64,000 nucleotides of DNA from NCBI GenBank assembly GCA_011037195.1, contig JAAEAF010003447.1:1-64000 (forward strand), read 5' to 3'. A program made the translations under genes and the position numbers. This DNA comes from Triatoma infestans. Taxonomy: Eukaryota > Arthropoda > Insecta > Hemiptera > Reduviidae. This document shows, one piece after another, positions 22,600 to 34,090 of the stretch. Position 1 is the stretch's first letter. Every line of letters begins with the position of its first letter. The notes beneath the pieces are model-generated. The model was given only the letters and a program-made list of their open reading frames with translations, was not told where the DNA came from and did not search any database.

Positions 22600-23790
22600 A
22601 AAAAATCTGGCATGAAACACTCACACGACTTCTACCTACAGCAATTTACATGGTTTTGTACTAAATATAATATCCTATGGAATGTTTACCAAATGATTGA
22701 TTTCAATATTATACAGTTCATTGAACATAAATGTGCCATAAAAAGGTTGGGTGAAACATAAACCGTAATAAAGCGTAATGTTTGAATACAATTTAAGCTC
22801 CCAGTTTTTCTAGACGCCCTCCAACTGAAATAATATTTTTCATAAAAAAAAGTTCAAAATAAAAGTGATGTTCTTTTAGGATTTGTGGCAAGAAGGAGGT
22901 TCTGATTAGTTGCCGACTCCCTTTAATAAAACTATAAATCAAATTACAAATTTTCATTAAACTCAAGTTTTACATATTTTGTCTAACATCAATATAATGG
23001 TGGGAGATAAGTCCCAACCTATATGATGGGAGATAAGTCCCAACCTATATGATGGGAGATAAGTCCCAACCTATACTAGTCCTTTGCAGCTTTAGTCGCC
23101 ATAAATTCCGTCACAAATTCCGGAAAACTATCCATAATAATTTGTTTATATATATGTTACAAATAAAAATAATACGTTTTAATCTTCGAAGTTAGAATAC
23201 CAAGGGAATTATTAGTCATTTCCGGGAAAATTACAAAAACTAAAAAATCTATTGTATAAAGACGCACTTCCGGTTAACCGAATTCTTCAAATTTAGAGTT
23301 CCATAAATACTTTCAGCGTGTATTATTATTATGTAAGTGGTATATTATACTGAAGTGGTACTTGAGAGGAGGTGCATAACGCTGCTGTTCCCCCACCACT
23401 CACCCAAAAAATAAATTTTCCCACGAAAATGTTTCAAATAAAAATGATCGAGCCTATCTGTCTAGATAGTAGACGAAGGTTAAAGAAACTCGTTTGAAGC
23501 CGTTTTGGAGAAAATCATGAAAAACTGAAACAACTATTCAGTAAAGTCGCACTTTCGGTTGATGAATTTTGTCCGAAATCTTCATATCTCATGCGGTGTT
23601 AGTACCTAAACGGAATACCAAGTTTGATCTATCTGTGATTCTATTTTTGAGATATTCTGTTACACACGCACACGTAGACATTTTTTTCTTATTCATGGGA
23701 TCCCAAAACATGTATTTCCGGTGTAAACTGAGTTTCGAAAATTTAGCACGATCGCCCATACTTCCTCTTACTCCTAAATAAGAGAAAGTC
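22600..23790 (-). repeat. GDR dispersed repeat, complete long copy (two units)
   Basis: The most complete reverse copy. It starts with 'TCTGGCATGAAACACTCACACGACTT' (22606-22631) and ends with the palindromic 'ACTTCCTCTTACTCCTAAATAAGAGAAAGT' (23760-23789). It contains two units, with GCACTTCCGGTTAACCG at about 23265 and GCACTTTCGGTTGATG at about 23549. Only spurious open frames occur. A 26-bp tandem repeat sits inside at 22999-23075. AATGAAGAT occurs just outside both ends (22581 and 23804 areas), a possible but unproven target duplication. Confidence 0.8.
22999..23075. repeat. 26-bp tandem repeat, three copies
   Basis: Three near-identical copies of a 26-bp unit (TGGGAGATAAGTCCCAACC plus TATATGA), starting at 23001, 23027 and 23053. 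It amplifies a segment present once in other GDR copies. Confidence 0.9.
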
Positions 23791-25039
23791 AAAAATCGCT
23801 TCAATGAAGATGGTGCACTTCTAGTCAATCGATATTCATCAAATTTCATATTTTTGCACAAAACTTAATTCTTACTAAAATTAGTAATTTGTTTTGCAAG
23901 TTTCAAGTCTTAATAAAATAAGTAATTAATGTTAAACGGAGAAAGTTAAGCAGGCCTATTCCAAGATTAGTGGGATAATGACAAATTAGTGGCAAGAATG
24001 ACGTCTTCCTTTTCAAACTGTAAAAGAGCGCATAGCTTTTAGAGGAATTGGTATTTGCCACTTCTTCAGAACAGAACTGGAACCGGGGGCGTGAAGAGAG
24101 TGTTTGATAAATGACTATTTGGGTTGAGCCATCTCTTCTAAACAGTTCCTACTTCATTACAGATGACTAGAGATATTGTGTAACAAAAAAACAGATAACC
24201 AAGGAGAATCATAGCAGATCTACTGTAGATTTTATTAGCTATTAATCGTTAAGTTTAAGTATTAGCTATTAGCTATTAAGTAGTTCTAAATAATAACAGA
24301 GTGATAGTACCCCAACTGTATACCAAAATTTGACCAAGTTATTTGAAGTACTATTAGCTGATCGCTTTAATAAATACTCATCCCAGAAAAGCAGAAAGAA
24401 AATTCTGCAAATCGTTTAATTTTTGCACAAAAACTAAAACAAAAAAAACTGATATTCACGAAAATGTCAAGCATTGAAAATGTTTTATGGTTTTTGGACT
24501 ACGTCATAGCAATAATATTGGTGTATGGTTATTTTTTTTTTGCAATAATGACAATTTGAATTCGAAATTGGTAACCCACCCAAAGAAAAGATAATCTCCA
24601 CCCAAAAAAAAAAAAAACAATAATAATTAATTCAAACACATTTGATTGTTGACAATAATATTAAGATAACTGGTTTGACTGTTTCCGTAAAAGTTCGGCA
24701 CTCATTCGGAATTGAAATGGTCCATTCACCCTCACTCTATAATTTTAATAATGTACTATCACCCCACTCAAATCTACACCCACCAAACCATATGTCGGTC
24801 GGACGTTACACTTTTTAACGTCCGATCCACTTTTTATGGACGTCACCCTTCCATAAAACATTTTCAATATTAAAAAAATTGTAAAAACCCATTCCACATA
24901 ACGTACACTGTGAATCATGATAGGCAAACGTAGATCATTGGTTTTATAGGTTTTAACAGGATATAATTAGTGCCACTATATCAACGAAAAATTGTTAAGG
25001 GAACAATTATTGCTCCCCGGACAGGCTACGTCCCCCTCA

Positions 25040-25260
25040 CTCTAATATGTTTCCTTTCTCCAAAACGGTACCAACTATTTTCTATAAACTTCGCACACTA
25101 ACTACATACATAAAAGCCCAACAGTTTAATTGGTTTAAGTTTTTGATTTATTTTTTTTTTTTTTTTTTTTGAGAATTCTGGGGGAATTACAAGTTTGAAG
25201 AAAACTTTAAACGAAGTACAATTTTACAGAATAGGTTTCTAAGTTTTTTGGAATTTAGGT
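25040..25260 (+). repeat. GDR dispersed repeat fragment
   Basis: Forward fragment: 'TCCAAAACGGTACCAACTATTTTCTATAAACTTCGCACACTAACTACATAC' spread over 25058-25110, a T-run at 25149-25171, and a degenerate unit start near 25195. Confidence 0.55.
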
Positions 25261-25729
25261 GTTCCCGGGGGAGCTGAGACTTCAGGTTTGTCACTAAATT
25301 ACACAATCAGTATTTCAGGAATGAACACTTTCTAGTTAAAGGCAACTATAATTGAAATTTCTAAGATTATGAAAATTTGTGTATAATAACTGTCTTAAAC
25401 ACCAGATTTTTTTTAGTGTCTTCCTTTTGTCTCCAAAGAAAACTTGAGCAATGTTCGAAATCTTAAAGAAGATTAAAAAAAAGAAGAAAAATTTCGTGTT
25501 TTTCTCTTATTGTGAAAACAATTATATAGAAAATAACAAATTTTCATTAAAATTCAAATTTCATTCATTTGCCCCAACACAAATATGGTATCGTGCAACA
25601 TTAAAGAAAATCTTCAAACCACCTCCGAGAAAAATCCACAAAACTGAAAACCAATTTCAAAAGTCAAACTTCCAATTAAAAGCTGGCAATAAAAAAATGG
25701 GGTGAGGTATGCAGATATGGCAACTTCAC

Positions 25730-26400
25730 ACTTAAAATCTTACTATGTTTTGTTTAATTAAACTGTCGGTGTTTTTATGGAGAAAAATCTAGAAAACGAA
25801 AGACCTGTTCAGTAAACTGCGCACTTCCGGTCAAGCGATTTTCTTTAAAATCGAAATTTTGGCAAGATATTTAATTCTGATTAATATTATATGGCTGCTA
25901 GAATCGTATAAGACTTAAATAGCACCTTAAGATTTTACTTGTATATGTGGGCGGCTTCATGTGGAGCGCTCTATATCAATACCAAGGAAGTTTGTCCCAA
26001 TCAGATTTTTCAGAAAAATGTTCCAAATAAAAGTGATCAGTAGTTATGTAGGTGTATAGTGCACGAAGTTTAAAGAAAATCGTTGAAGCTGTTTATGAAG
26101 CGCGTCGAGAACATTTTTAAAAAAACATTAAATGAAACACACTTCCGGTGTGTAGATATTGCCGAACCTTCGAATCAGATGCCGGTGTAGTATCTGAACA
26201 GAATACCAAGTTGAACTTCCGGTGATTTTTCGTTTTTGAGGTATTTTGATCACACATAAAGATACACAGATCATTCACTAACAACATATTTTCGAATTCA
26301 GGGGACCTCAAAAATATGTATTTTCGGTAAAAATTGAATTTCGAAAATTAAACACAATCGCAATACTTCCTCTTACCAGCAGTAAGAAAAAGTAATAGAA
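25730..26400 (-). repeat. GDR dispersed repeat, reverse
   Basis: Has 'GCGCACTTCCGGTCAAGCGATTTTCTTTAAA' split near 25818, 'CAAATAAAAGTGATC', a second unit with 'ACACACTTCCGGTGTG' near 26140, and the end block 'CAATCGCAATACTTCCTCTTACCAGCAGTAAG' split over 26355-26390. Confidence 0.8.
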
Positions 26401-27220
26401 ATGTCCATTACGAAAAAAAATTGAAATATATATTTTAAGGTAAAAAAAATTAATTAATAATTTGGAAAACACTTCGAGCGGAAGTGGGAGAAAGGAGCAG
26501 CGTTGGTAATATCAATAATTAATTGCACAGCCTTCTAGTTACATTTACTACTAACAGCTCAATGTTGAGATGAATAATATATTCACAATCATCCGTTATG
26601 GAAAACAAATTACTTAATAAAACGTGGAGATATTAAACCGTCAAAAATAAATAAATAAAATATTGAAAACAGAAAATGAAAGAGAAAGTTAAGGATTAAA
26701 AAGTATAGTTGGAGATGGAAAAAATCTTGCTAAAAAAAAAGTAAATAGAAAAAACGGTAAAGTAAGGGGGAGGGGGTGAGATAGTGTTATCAATGAGTCC
26801 AACAAGATGGATGCAAAAGAAAATTTTTGCAAGTATAGAAGTTTAAGGAGTGAAATAAGATAGAAAAATAGGGAAGGTTGGTGGAAAGCGGGACGATGGT
26901 GGTAGGGTGCTTTTCTTATCTACATGTTTCTTCTTTTTCTTTTTGCTTGAAGTCCCAAAAGGAATGATATTCTGGGGAAAGTAAAGTTTCTGCTCCAAAA
27001 GTGAACAGACCAGTGGCCGATAGAAATTCAAGGAAAATTATTTTTTAGGTAAGTATGTAGAAAACAAAAATTATTTCAGATTTCTTTTTCAATATATTAT
27101 GAATATACGGTTAGAAAAAACTTGGGCCACTTCAAAAAAAAAATCAGTTCTAGAATATTATACTCGTATTATGTCAAAACCAGAAAAGCTTGTGCAAATT
27201 TAAATTTAAACTAGCAAACA
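26401..27220. other. AT-rich and purine-rich spacer
   Basis: Open frames here (for example minus 26843-27031) are driven by pyrimidine-rich composition. No domain or element end recognised. Confidence 0.4.
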
Positions 27221-27224
27221 GATT

Positions 27225-28330
27225 GTCAATACTCCACGAAAATAATTCAAATAAAAGTGATATATTTCTATCAAAGCAGCAAGCACTCCATGTTTAAAGA
27301 AAATCGAACGGTTTATGAGAAAAATTCCAAAAAAAAAAAGCTCCAAAACCAATTCTGCAAAATCGCACTTTCGGTAAACCGATTTTCTTCAAATTTGGCA
27401 TTCTATCAATGCTTCTAAGGTGTATTAATATTATGCAAGTAGCAAAACCGTATATTATACTTAAGCTGTCTTTAGAGGAAAGCCAATAACACTACTGTTC
27501 CCCTAGAACACCCAAAAAAATTAATTCTCCTGGGAAAATGATTCAAATAAAAATGATATGTTTATATGAATAGATAGTATAGGAAGTTCAATGAAAATCT
27601 TTCATTCAATAAAGTCGCATTTCCGGTTGTTGGATTTTGTCCGATATTTTCGTGTCTGATGCTGGTGGTAGTGCCTAAATTGAATATCAAGTTTGCAACT
27701 TTTCGTTTTTGACATATTCTGTTAACATCACACCATGCACCATTCGCTAAAACATTTTTTTCTTGTTTAGGTACCACAGATCATGTATTTCCGGTGAAAA
27801 CTCAATTTCGAAAATCGGTCACAATTGCAATCCTTCCTCATTGGAGCAGAAAGAGAAAGTAAAAATCTGATGTAAAACACACACATGATTTTCTCTTACT
27901 CCTTCCTCTTAATACTTATGTATGAAGTGAAAAATTCCCTTTATGTTTCAAATTTTCTTATTTGTTTTAACACAAATATAGAGGCGGTGGGGGAGGGGGG
28001 GGACAAGTGCCAACATACCAACCTAAGCAGGTAGGGAATGATTACATTGTAGAGAGCGTCAAACTATTGACGACCCACATTCAACTTTAACGTCTCCTGT
28101 TCCTCAGAACCATCCAAAAATAGTTGTTTTTTTTTTAAATATTACAATAAAAGTGATGTTTATAACTGTGTAGTTAGTAATCTAAGTTTAATGAAAATCA
28201 TTGTTGCCGTTTCCGAGAAAATTCCATAAACTTAAAAACCAACTCAAAATAAAAAAAAAACTCAAAACCAATTTAAAGTGAAAAAAACTCAAAATGAAAG
28301 AAAAAGTAGAAATCGTCTGCAAAAATAAAG
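27225..28330 (-). repeat. GDR dispersed repeats, two consecutive reverse copies
   Basis: The first copy (to about 27865) has two units, with GCACTTTCGGTAAACCG near 27366 and GCATTTCCGGTTG near 27616, and ends in a damaged terminal block. A second copy begins near 27868 ('TCTGATGTAAAACACACACATGA') and continues with 'GAGGCGGTGGGGGAGG' to about 28330. Confidence 0.75.
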
Positions 28331-28344
28331 CTATAGAAGAGAAT

Positions 28345-28525
28345 GGGAGAATTTATTACAAGACCCAATCTCACATGGTCTTCCACGCAGTGACTTCACG
28401 GCGAACTTCTGACTGGCCACTGGGCACGACTACCTGCAAGCCCAACTCCACCGAATAGGAGTTAAACCATCTCCGACCTGTCCGCTATGTGACAGCGGTG
28501 CGGAATACGATTCTATGTTCAAAAT
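28345..28525 (+). pseudogene. LINE ORF2 C-terminal fragment
   Basis: The plus-strand frame reads 'SHGLPRSDFTANF', a stop, then 'LATGHDYLQAQLHRIG' followed by 'PTCPLCDSG'. This matches the 'GHDYL..HLHRIG..PSP.CPLC' pattern found at the C-terminus of many insect LINE polyproteins. It sits between two GDR copies and is short and broken. Confidence 0.65.
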
Positions 28526-28529
28526 GAAT

Positions 28530-28946
28530 ATTATACAAGTGGCAGAACCATGAGCGTTGGAGTTATGGACACCACTGAAGTGCTATTTTAGTTTATTATA
28601 CGATTATATCGCTAAATAATTTTAATTACAATTAAATATGTTGTCAAAATAATGAATTGGAAGAAAATCGGTTGACGGGAAGTGCATATTTTCTGAGTCT
28701 TTTTGTTTTCAGTTTTCTGCAATTTTCTCCATACCAACACCAACAGGTTTCATTCAAGTTGATATGCTAACTATAAATATAGAGAGATGTATCACTTTTG
28801 TTTGAAACTTTTATTCAAAGAAAGTTCATTTAAGGCGGGTTTGGGGGGGGAAGGTGAGGTGATGCTTTCCTGAAAAGAAGTGGTTTTTGTTAAGTTTCAG
28901 ATTCACCCGTTGTCATAACATTAAATATAACAAGACAATTATAATC
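28530..28946 (+). repeat. GDR dispersed repeat, left part (interrupted)
   Basis: Has 'GAAAATCGGTTGACGGGAAGTGCATATTTTC' near 28664-28694 and 'CACTTTTGTTTGAAAC'. The inverted-repeat element at 28947-29245 interrupts it, and it resumes at 29246. Confidence 0.75.
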
Positions 28947-29245
28947 ACAGACATTTTCCGTGGAGCCTGCTTCAGGATGCGTTTTTCAGACAGTGTGACA
29001 ACACAGACTTGCACAGAGTAAATTTAGTTTACACACTCCATTTAGTTTACACAAATTTAGTTAACAGTGTGTAAACTAAATTTGCTCTGTGCAAGTCTGT
29101 GTTGTCACACTGTCTGAAAAACGCATCCTGAAGATGGGCGAACGCCCGAAACCGGCCGATGACCACAAAATGAAGCAGGCTACCACGGAAAATGTCTCTG
29201 ATGCTTTCCAGCTCTGCGGAACCAACCACCACAACAGACCATTAT
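28947..29245. mobile_element. Long inverted-repeat insertion with a hammerhead-like hairpin in one arm
   Basis: The left arm (about 28948-29037) and the right arm (about 29066-29205) are nearly perfect reverse complements (for example GACAGTGTGACAACACAGAC / GTCTGTGTTGTCACACTGTC), around a spacer of about 28 bp. The right arm holds an extra 38 bp (29135-29172, between two GAAG copies) containing most of a CTGAAGA-hairpin-GAAAC motif. The unit resembles the PLE-associated sequence at 63030-63135 and the inverted repeat at 921-1050. No coding frame. Confidence 0.75.
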
Positions 29246-29330
29246 AAGTTTGAAGAAAATTTGGCAATTATATATAACTGTAAACTGCAGTAAGGGAAAA
29301 ACGTAAGAGTGAGTGTTTCACAACAAATTT
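29246..29330 (+). repeat. GDR dispersed repeat, right part
   Basis: Continues with 'AAGTTTGAAGAAAATTTGG', 'CTGCAGTAAGGGAAAAACG' and 'GAGTGAGTGTTTCACAAC', the non-palindromic end of the repeat. Confidence 0.7.
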
Positions 29331-30955
29331 TTAATTATTTATTTATTTATTTTTGTTTTATAATGTACTATTTGGATATGTTACTAATAAAAATTATATA
29401 AATTGCTTACTGTGAAAATCAATTTATTATAGTAGGAAAGTTTTAAAAGTTAAGGATTTGAAATGTGTAGAAGTTTATTTTCCTCCATACGGCTGTGAAA
29501 AATGTGAAAAAGTGTGAAAAAAATAATAAAATATTTATTGAAAGATTCTTTGAGTGTAATGAAAATCAATGGTTATGCTGACCAGTGTATCACCCTTCAA
29601 CATTACGCTCAACAAATTTAACTAAAGATAACTAACAGATATTAAATTCTAACAGAAACAATGGGATTTTAATTTAGTTATTTATTTATTTAGTTTTTCC
29701 ACAATTTAAGTTTTCATTATGTTAAGTTTTTTTATTTTATCTTTACTTTATTTTATTATGAAACTTCATGATGGAAAAACTATTTTCTCTTTCTTTGTGT
29801 TTTAATTACCATTTTCTCTTTCATTTCACTTCTCTCACTTTATTGAATTTTAATGAAAATTTATAATTAAACTAAAAAATACGAGAAATGTCACCATCTT
29901 CTTACCATAGCTCATAATAAATTGTCGTTTTCAGTTTTGCAAGAATCTAAATTGAAAACGATATTTATGTTGAAGTGAGGGAAATTTCATAAAAATTCCA
30001 AGTTTGAAGGAAATCTTTATATTACAGATTATTATAAGTTTTCTGAGAGATTTTCTAATTCCGGAGCAATAATATGGAAAATCTACCACGAATATACAGT
30101 ATTTGGGTTTATTGATATAGAAAGAGCAGCAATAGAGAAAAGACTAGAATCGTGTCTTTTGAAAGTTGGTGCTGGTAATGGTATGTACACACGGTTCATT
30201 TCGTATTTACCATACGTATCTCTTCACTAATTTATCAATTTAAACTAGAGAGCATCTTATTCATACACTCTGACCTTGTAATTTATTTATTTCCTTTCTG
30301 TCTGTCACCATCACCTACTTTTTATTATTATCGTAGAATGCAAACTGCAACCACTTCCTTTTATCAAATAAATGTTTACATTATTCGTACAGCTTGCTTT
30401 TCTAACAAAACTCTGTTCTAGATTTTCGCATTCTCTTCCCGCTGTATTGCGAGCGTTTCAAATAGGGTGTTTCGTAAAAAAAAACTTGTTTAAACAGTGG
30501 TCTGTTGTGTGTGTATTATAGTTGTGTCTGTCTGTAGGTCTGTCTCTCTGTCTGTCTGTCTGTCGGTATAAAGTCACACACAACTTTCTCTTACTATAAT
30601 TCTTCCGGTTTTGGTGAACAAATTTCCCTAAAAGTTACATTTATTTTAATTAATCGCAACAATATTCTGAAAAAGAACTTACAGGGTTAACACTGTCCCG
30701 GAAAAATCAAAAAAATTACTTTTCTTACTAACAGTTTTCAATTAACAGAGGTTTATTTGTGCGAACTTTATTCTGGTGAAGTTCATAGAATCTTGTTTGG
30801 AACTTTTTTCAAGAAATAAGTGGGGGTGAAAAAAAATTAAGAAAAAAGAATTCAGTAAAATTCCGAATCCGTTTGTTGCTGTCCGAAATCTTTGGGTAAA
30901 TCCTCGTGTAGCTAAACGGGAAACTCAAGTTTGGGCTTCTTGTTTTTTGTTGTTT
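29331..30955. other. AT-rich spacer with TCTG tract
   Basis: Contains a (TCTG)n microsatellite at about 30537-30565 and a possible GDR crumb near 30580-30605. No gene recognised. Confidence 0.4.
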
Positions 30956-30959
30956 TTTT

Positions 30960-31690
30960 TTTACTCCTTAGTAAGAGGAAGTATTGCATTGTGTCAGATT
31001 TTTAAAATTGAGTTTTCACCGGAAACACATGTTTTGAGGTTCCATAAGTAAAAAAAAAAAAAAAAATCGTATTGAGCGAATGGGGGCTCTACGTGCGAGT
31101 TTGTGTGTATTCGTATAAAAATCTCAACAACAAAAAACGCTGGCAACTTAAACTTAGTCTTCAGATTTGGGGAAAAAACATCTAAATTTTTCCACAAAGA
31201 TTTCCAGCAAAATCTATTGACCGGAAGTGCAAGATTTTCTCCGAAATGCTGATAACGATTTTCCTTAAATTCCTATAATATCTGTACACATACAATAACT
31301 ATCATATTTATTTGAAAGTTAAATTTGTGAATGATCTATGCGAACAAAAGCTTTCCTCTAAAGTAACAATGTTCTACTCGTAATATATATAGCATTTTAA
31401 TAATATAAGAATTCCATGTTTGTAGACAATCGGTTTATCGGAATACCAGAAGTGCGAACATTACAGAATTGGTTGATGAGTTTTTTTTGTAATTTTTTCG
31501 TAAACGGCTTTTTTTATTAAACTTGAAATGTTAATTGCACAGATATAAAACCTATCACTATTATTTGGGAATATTTTTCACCAAAAAAAAAAAAATTGCG
31601 TTTATATTATAATTTTGCGGATTTTTCAGCATTAAATGTAAAATATAATATGGAGGTTGATTCATTGTTGTTGGCACTCTATTTTGGAGT
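30960..31690 (+). repeat. GDR dispersed repeat, forward
   Basis: Starts with 'TTACTCCTTAGTAAGAGGAAGTATTGC' (30961 on), then 'TTGAGTTTTCACCGGAAACACATG', 'TTGACCGGAAGTGC' at 31219, and a second unit 'CGGAATACCAGAAGTGCG' near 31438. Confidence 0.8.
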
Positions 31691-32740
31691 TTATTTATGT
31701 TAGCGCCAATGAGTAAATTTGGAAATATAAAGATAATTTATTATTTTATATAATATTCTATCAAAAGCAGTAAAAGAAAGACGTGATCTGATTTTTATTT
31801 CATTTTTTGAGTTTTTATCGTCAGAAAAAAACTCCGCCATATAAAATGTTTGTTTATGATTGTAGTACTTAATTTTAATCGTTATCACTTTAATTAATTA
31901 TTCATATTACTTAGTGAAAATTCCAAAATTATTGTTAAATATACTAGAGCATATATATATATATATATTTATTTATATAATGTAAAAGTTCAGTTTAATA
32001 TTCATTTCAAAAATTTTTGAACAGTTTTCTTGGTTTTCTTTTTTATTTTTCCCTTAGGAGAAAAAAGATTTTCATTTAATATTTACTTGTTTTGCGAAAG
32101 CCATTATTTTCCTTAATAATTTTTCTCAAATGGATGTTTATTTATTATAGTAGTTAATAAATAATGACTTTATGAAATTTTCACAGAATCTTAAGGGAAC
32201 AACTTTTATTTTAGAAACTTTTTGACGTATTTTTATGTGTTTAATTAACTATTTATTTATTTATTTTTTTAAAGTATTTAATTATAAAAAAAAGATTAAA
32301 AGATTTTTTTAGAAACTGAAATTTTTAATAAATGTTTCCTTAATTTTCACGAGGTAGTAGAACCGTACTTATACTGATAAAGTTTTATAAACTGGGGAAT
32401 ACTCTCCAGAGCTCCCATAAAATTCATTTTGCTTGGTTTCAAAATAAAAGTAAATATATATATATATAGTTAGTTAGTTTATAAGTTTATGGAAATATAT
32501 ACATAAGTACATTTAATCACTTCTAATATATAGTATTACACCTAATCTCATAGGACCTGGATAAATCCGTCAGTCCGAGTTGCAATAGACACAAAATTTA
32601 AACAAACTATCTTAAATTTATACTGTAGAAAAAATAACAAAAACATGCTCTTTTATATACTGCTAAAACACTACTGCTATAAACATAAAATTAAAACTGA
32701 AAAATAATATTACATATATAAAATAATCAAAAAATTCTCA
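31691..32740. other. Very AT-rich spacer
   Basis: Includes an (AT)n tract near 31951-31972. No gene or element recognised. Confidence 0.5.
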
Positions 32741-32744
32741 TTCT

Positions 32745-33345
32745 ACTTCCGTTTACTAGCCATTATATTCCGTTATCAAAAAGGATCTATATTTGCCGGC
32801 AGTTACATGACAATAAAACAGATCTTTCCAATTCTTTCCAGTCAATAACTCAATGATTTTAGACCGATACAATTGTTTTTCCCTAGCCATCTTAGTCTAG
32901 ACTCAGTTAATACCAAACACACTCCCAAATAATGGAATATATCTTCATAAACATTGAGATAACACAGAGTACACTTTCTGGCTTCTTCTGGTCGAGTTAC
33001 ATTAAAGTTAACATTAAGCAACTGGCCCCGCAATCTAAATATTACTTTCATTAAATACATATCATTTCTGTCCGAAATATAATGACTGTCACCCAAATCT
33101 ATTTTTAGATCCTTATATAAACTATGAAAGAGAGATAACTGGGCCATACCTAACATCTTCTTTTTAAATTCTATTTTTAAATCATTTAAAATCGCGGGAA
33201 CTAAATTATCTGACATATAATCTAATTGAATTCCTACTTGGTTACACAGCTCCAAATTCTCATTGTGCCAATAAATCTTTTGTTTTATAATTTCTTTTCC
33301 CAAAATCTTAGTTAGTCTTGTATCCGATAAGCTTAATACTTTTAA
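32745..33345 (-). pseudogene. LINE ORF2 C-terminal fragment
   Basis: The minus strand is open for 153 codons (32842-33303) and extends upstream in frame to about 33345 ('LSDTRLTKILGKEIIKQK'). It carries the C-terminal zinc-like motif C-x2-C then H-x5-C ('KCTLCYLN....FHYLGVC'), then 'R.RWLG', typical of the end of LINE polyproteins. After the stop, another frame continues ('LTGKNWKDLFYC') to about 32745. It resembles the C-terminal part of the relic at 19715-21240. The 5' edge is at a (TA)n tract. Confidence 0.75.
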
Positions 33346-33390
33346 ATATATATATATATATATATACTAAATATATATATATGTATATTT
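33346..33390. repeat. (TA)n microsatellite
   Basis: Alternating TA tract with a small interruption, adjoining the 5' edge of the LINE fragment. Confidence 0.9.
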
Positions 33391-33639
33391 ACTCATGAAT
33401 AAATGTGCAATATTTCACGAGTGAATGATAATTTAGTAGTTGAAATTACAATTTAATTTATAATTACTTATGTATATAAAACTCCAAGCTAATTATTTTT
33501 AGAATTATTTCAATAAAATCGGAAAAACGTTTTTCTTCCTTTACAAAACGCATGTCAGCAAGTCCATAACTTTGAATTTGCAAATTTTTGGCATGCGCAT
33601 GAAAAAAAATTGCGCCACCAATGACTATAATATATTGAA

Positions 33640-34090
33640 ATAACACTTTAGAGGAAAGCCTAAACGTCCCCCTCTTTAAAATGAATTTTTTCCCCGAGCA
33701 AATATATTACAAATAAAAGATTTATTTTAACTAGCTCTCTTTATGATTAGTTAACTTAACAAATGTAAAAAGCCAAATCATTGGAGCCGTTGTCGAGAAA
33801 AATCGCATGAAAAAAAGAAAATCATGATAAAAATCATTCAATAAATTATCGATTGGATACGATTTTGTTCAAAACCCTATATATTGCATCACATCATCGA
33901 AGAAATTTGAATTTCCAATTTTTGCGCGATTATCCGTCGTTGAATTATTTATTACTGCTGAACATAGAACAATTCGAAAAATCTACTTTTACTTACTCTG
34001 AGGGCCTCAAAACATTGGTTTTCTTTGAAAATACAATTTCCAAAATTTGGCACGATCACAATAGTTTCTGTTATAGTAAAAAGTAGAAGA
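33640..34090 (-). repeat. GDR dispersed repeat, reverse
   Basis: Has 'ACACTTTAGAGGAAAGCCTAAACG', 'CAAATAAAAGATTTATT', 'CATTGGAGCCGTTGTCGAG', and the end region 'CAATTTCCAAAATTTGGCACGATCACAATAG'. Confidence 0.65.

Noticed and set aside
23589..23861. Minus-strand 90-codon frame
   Set aside because: Lies entirely in the GDR repeat; similar frames appear by chance in other copies and are not conserved.
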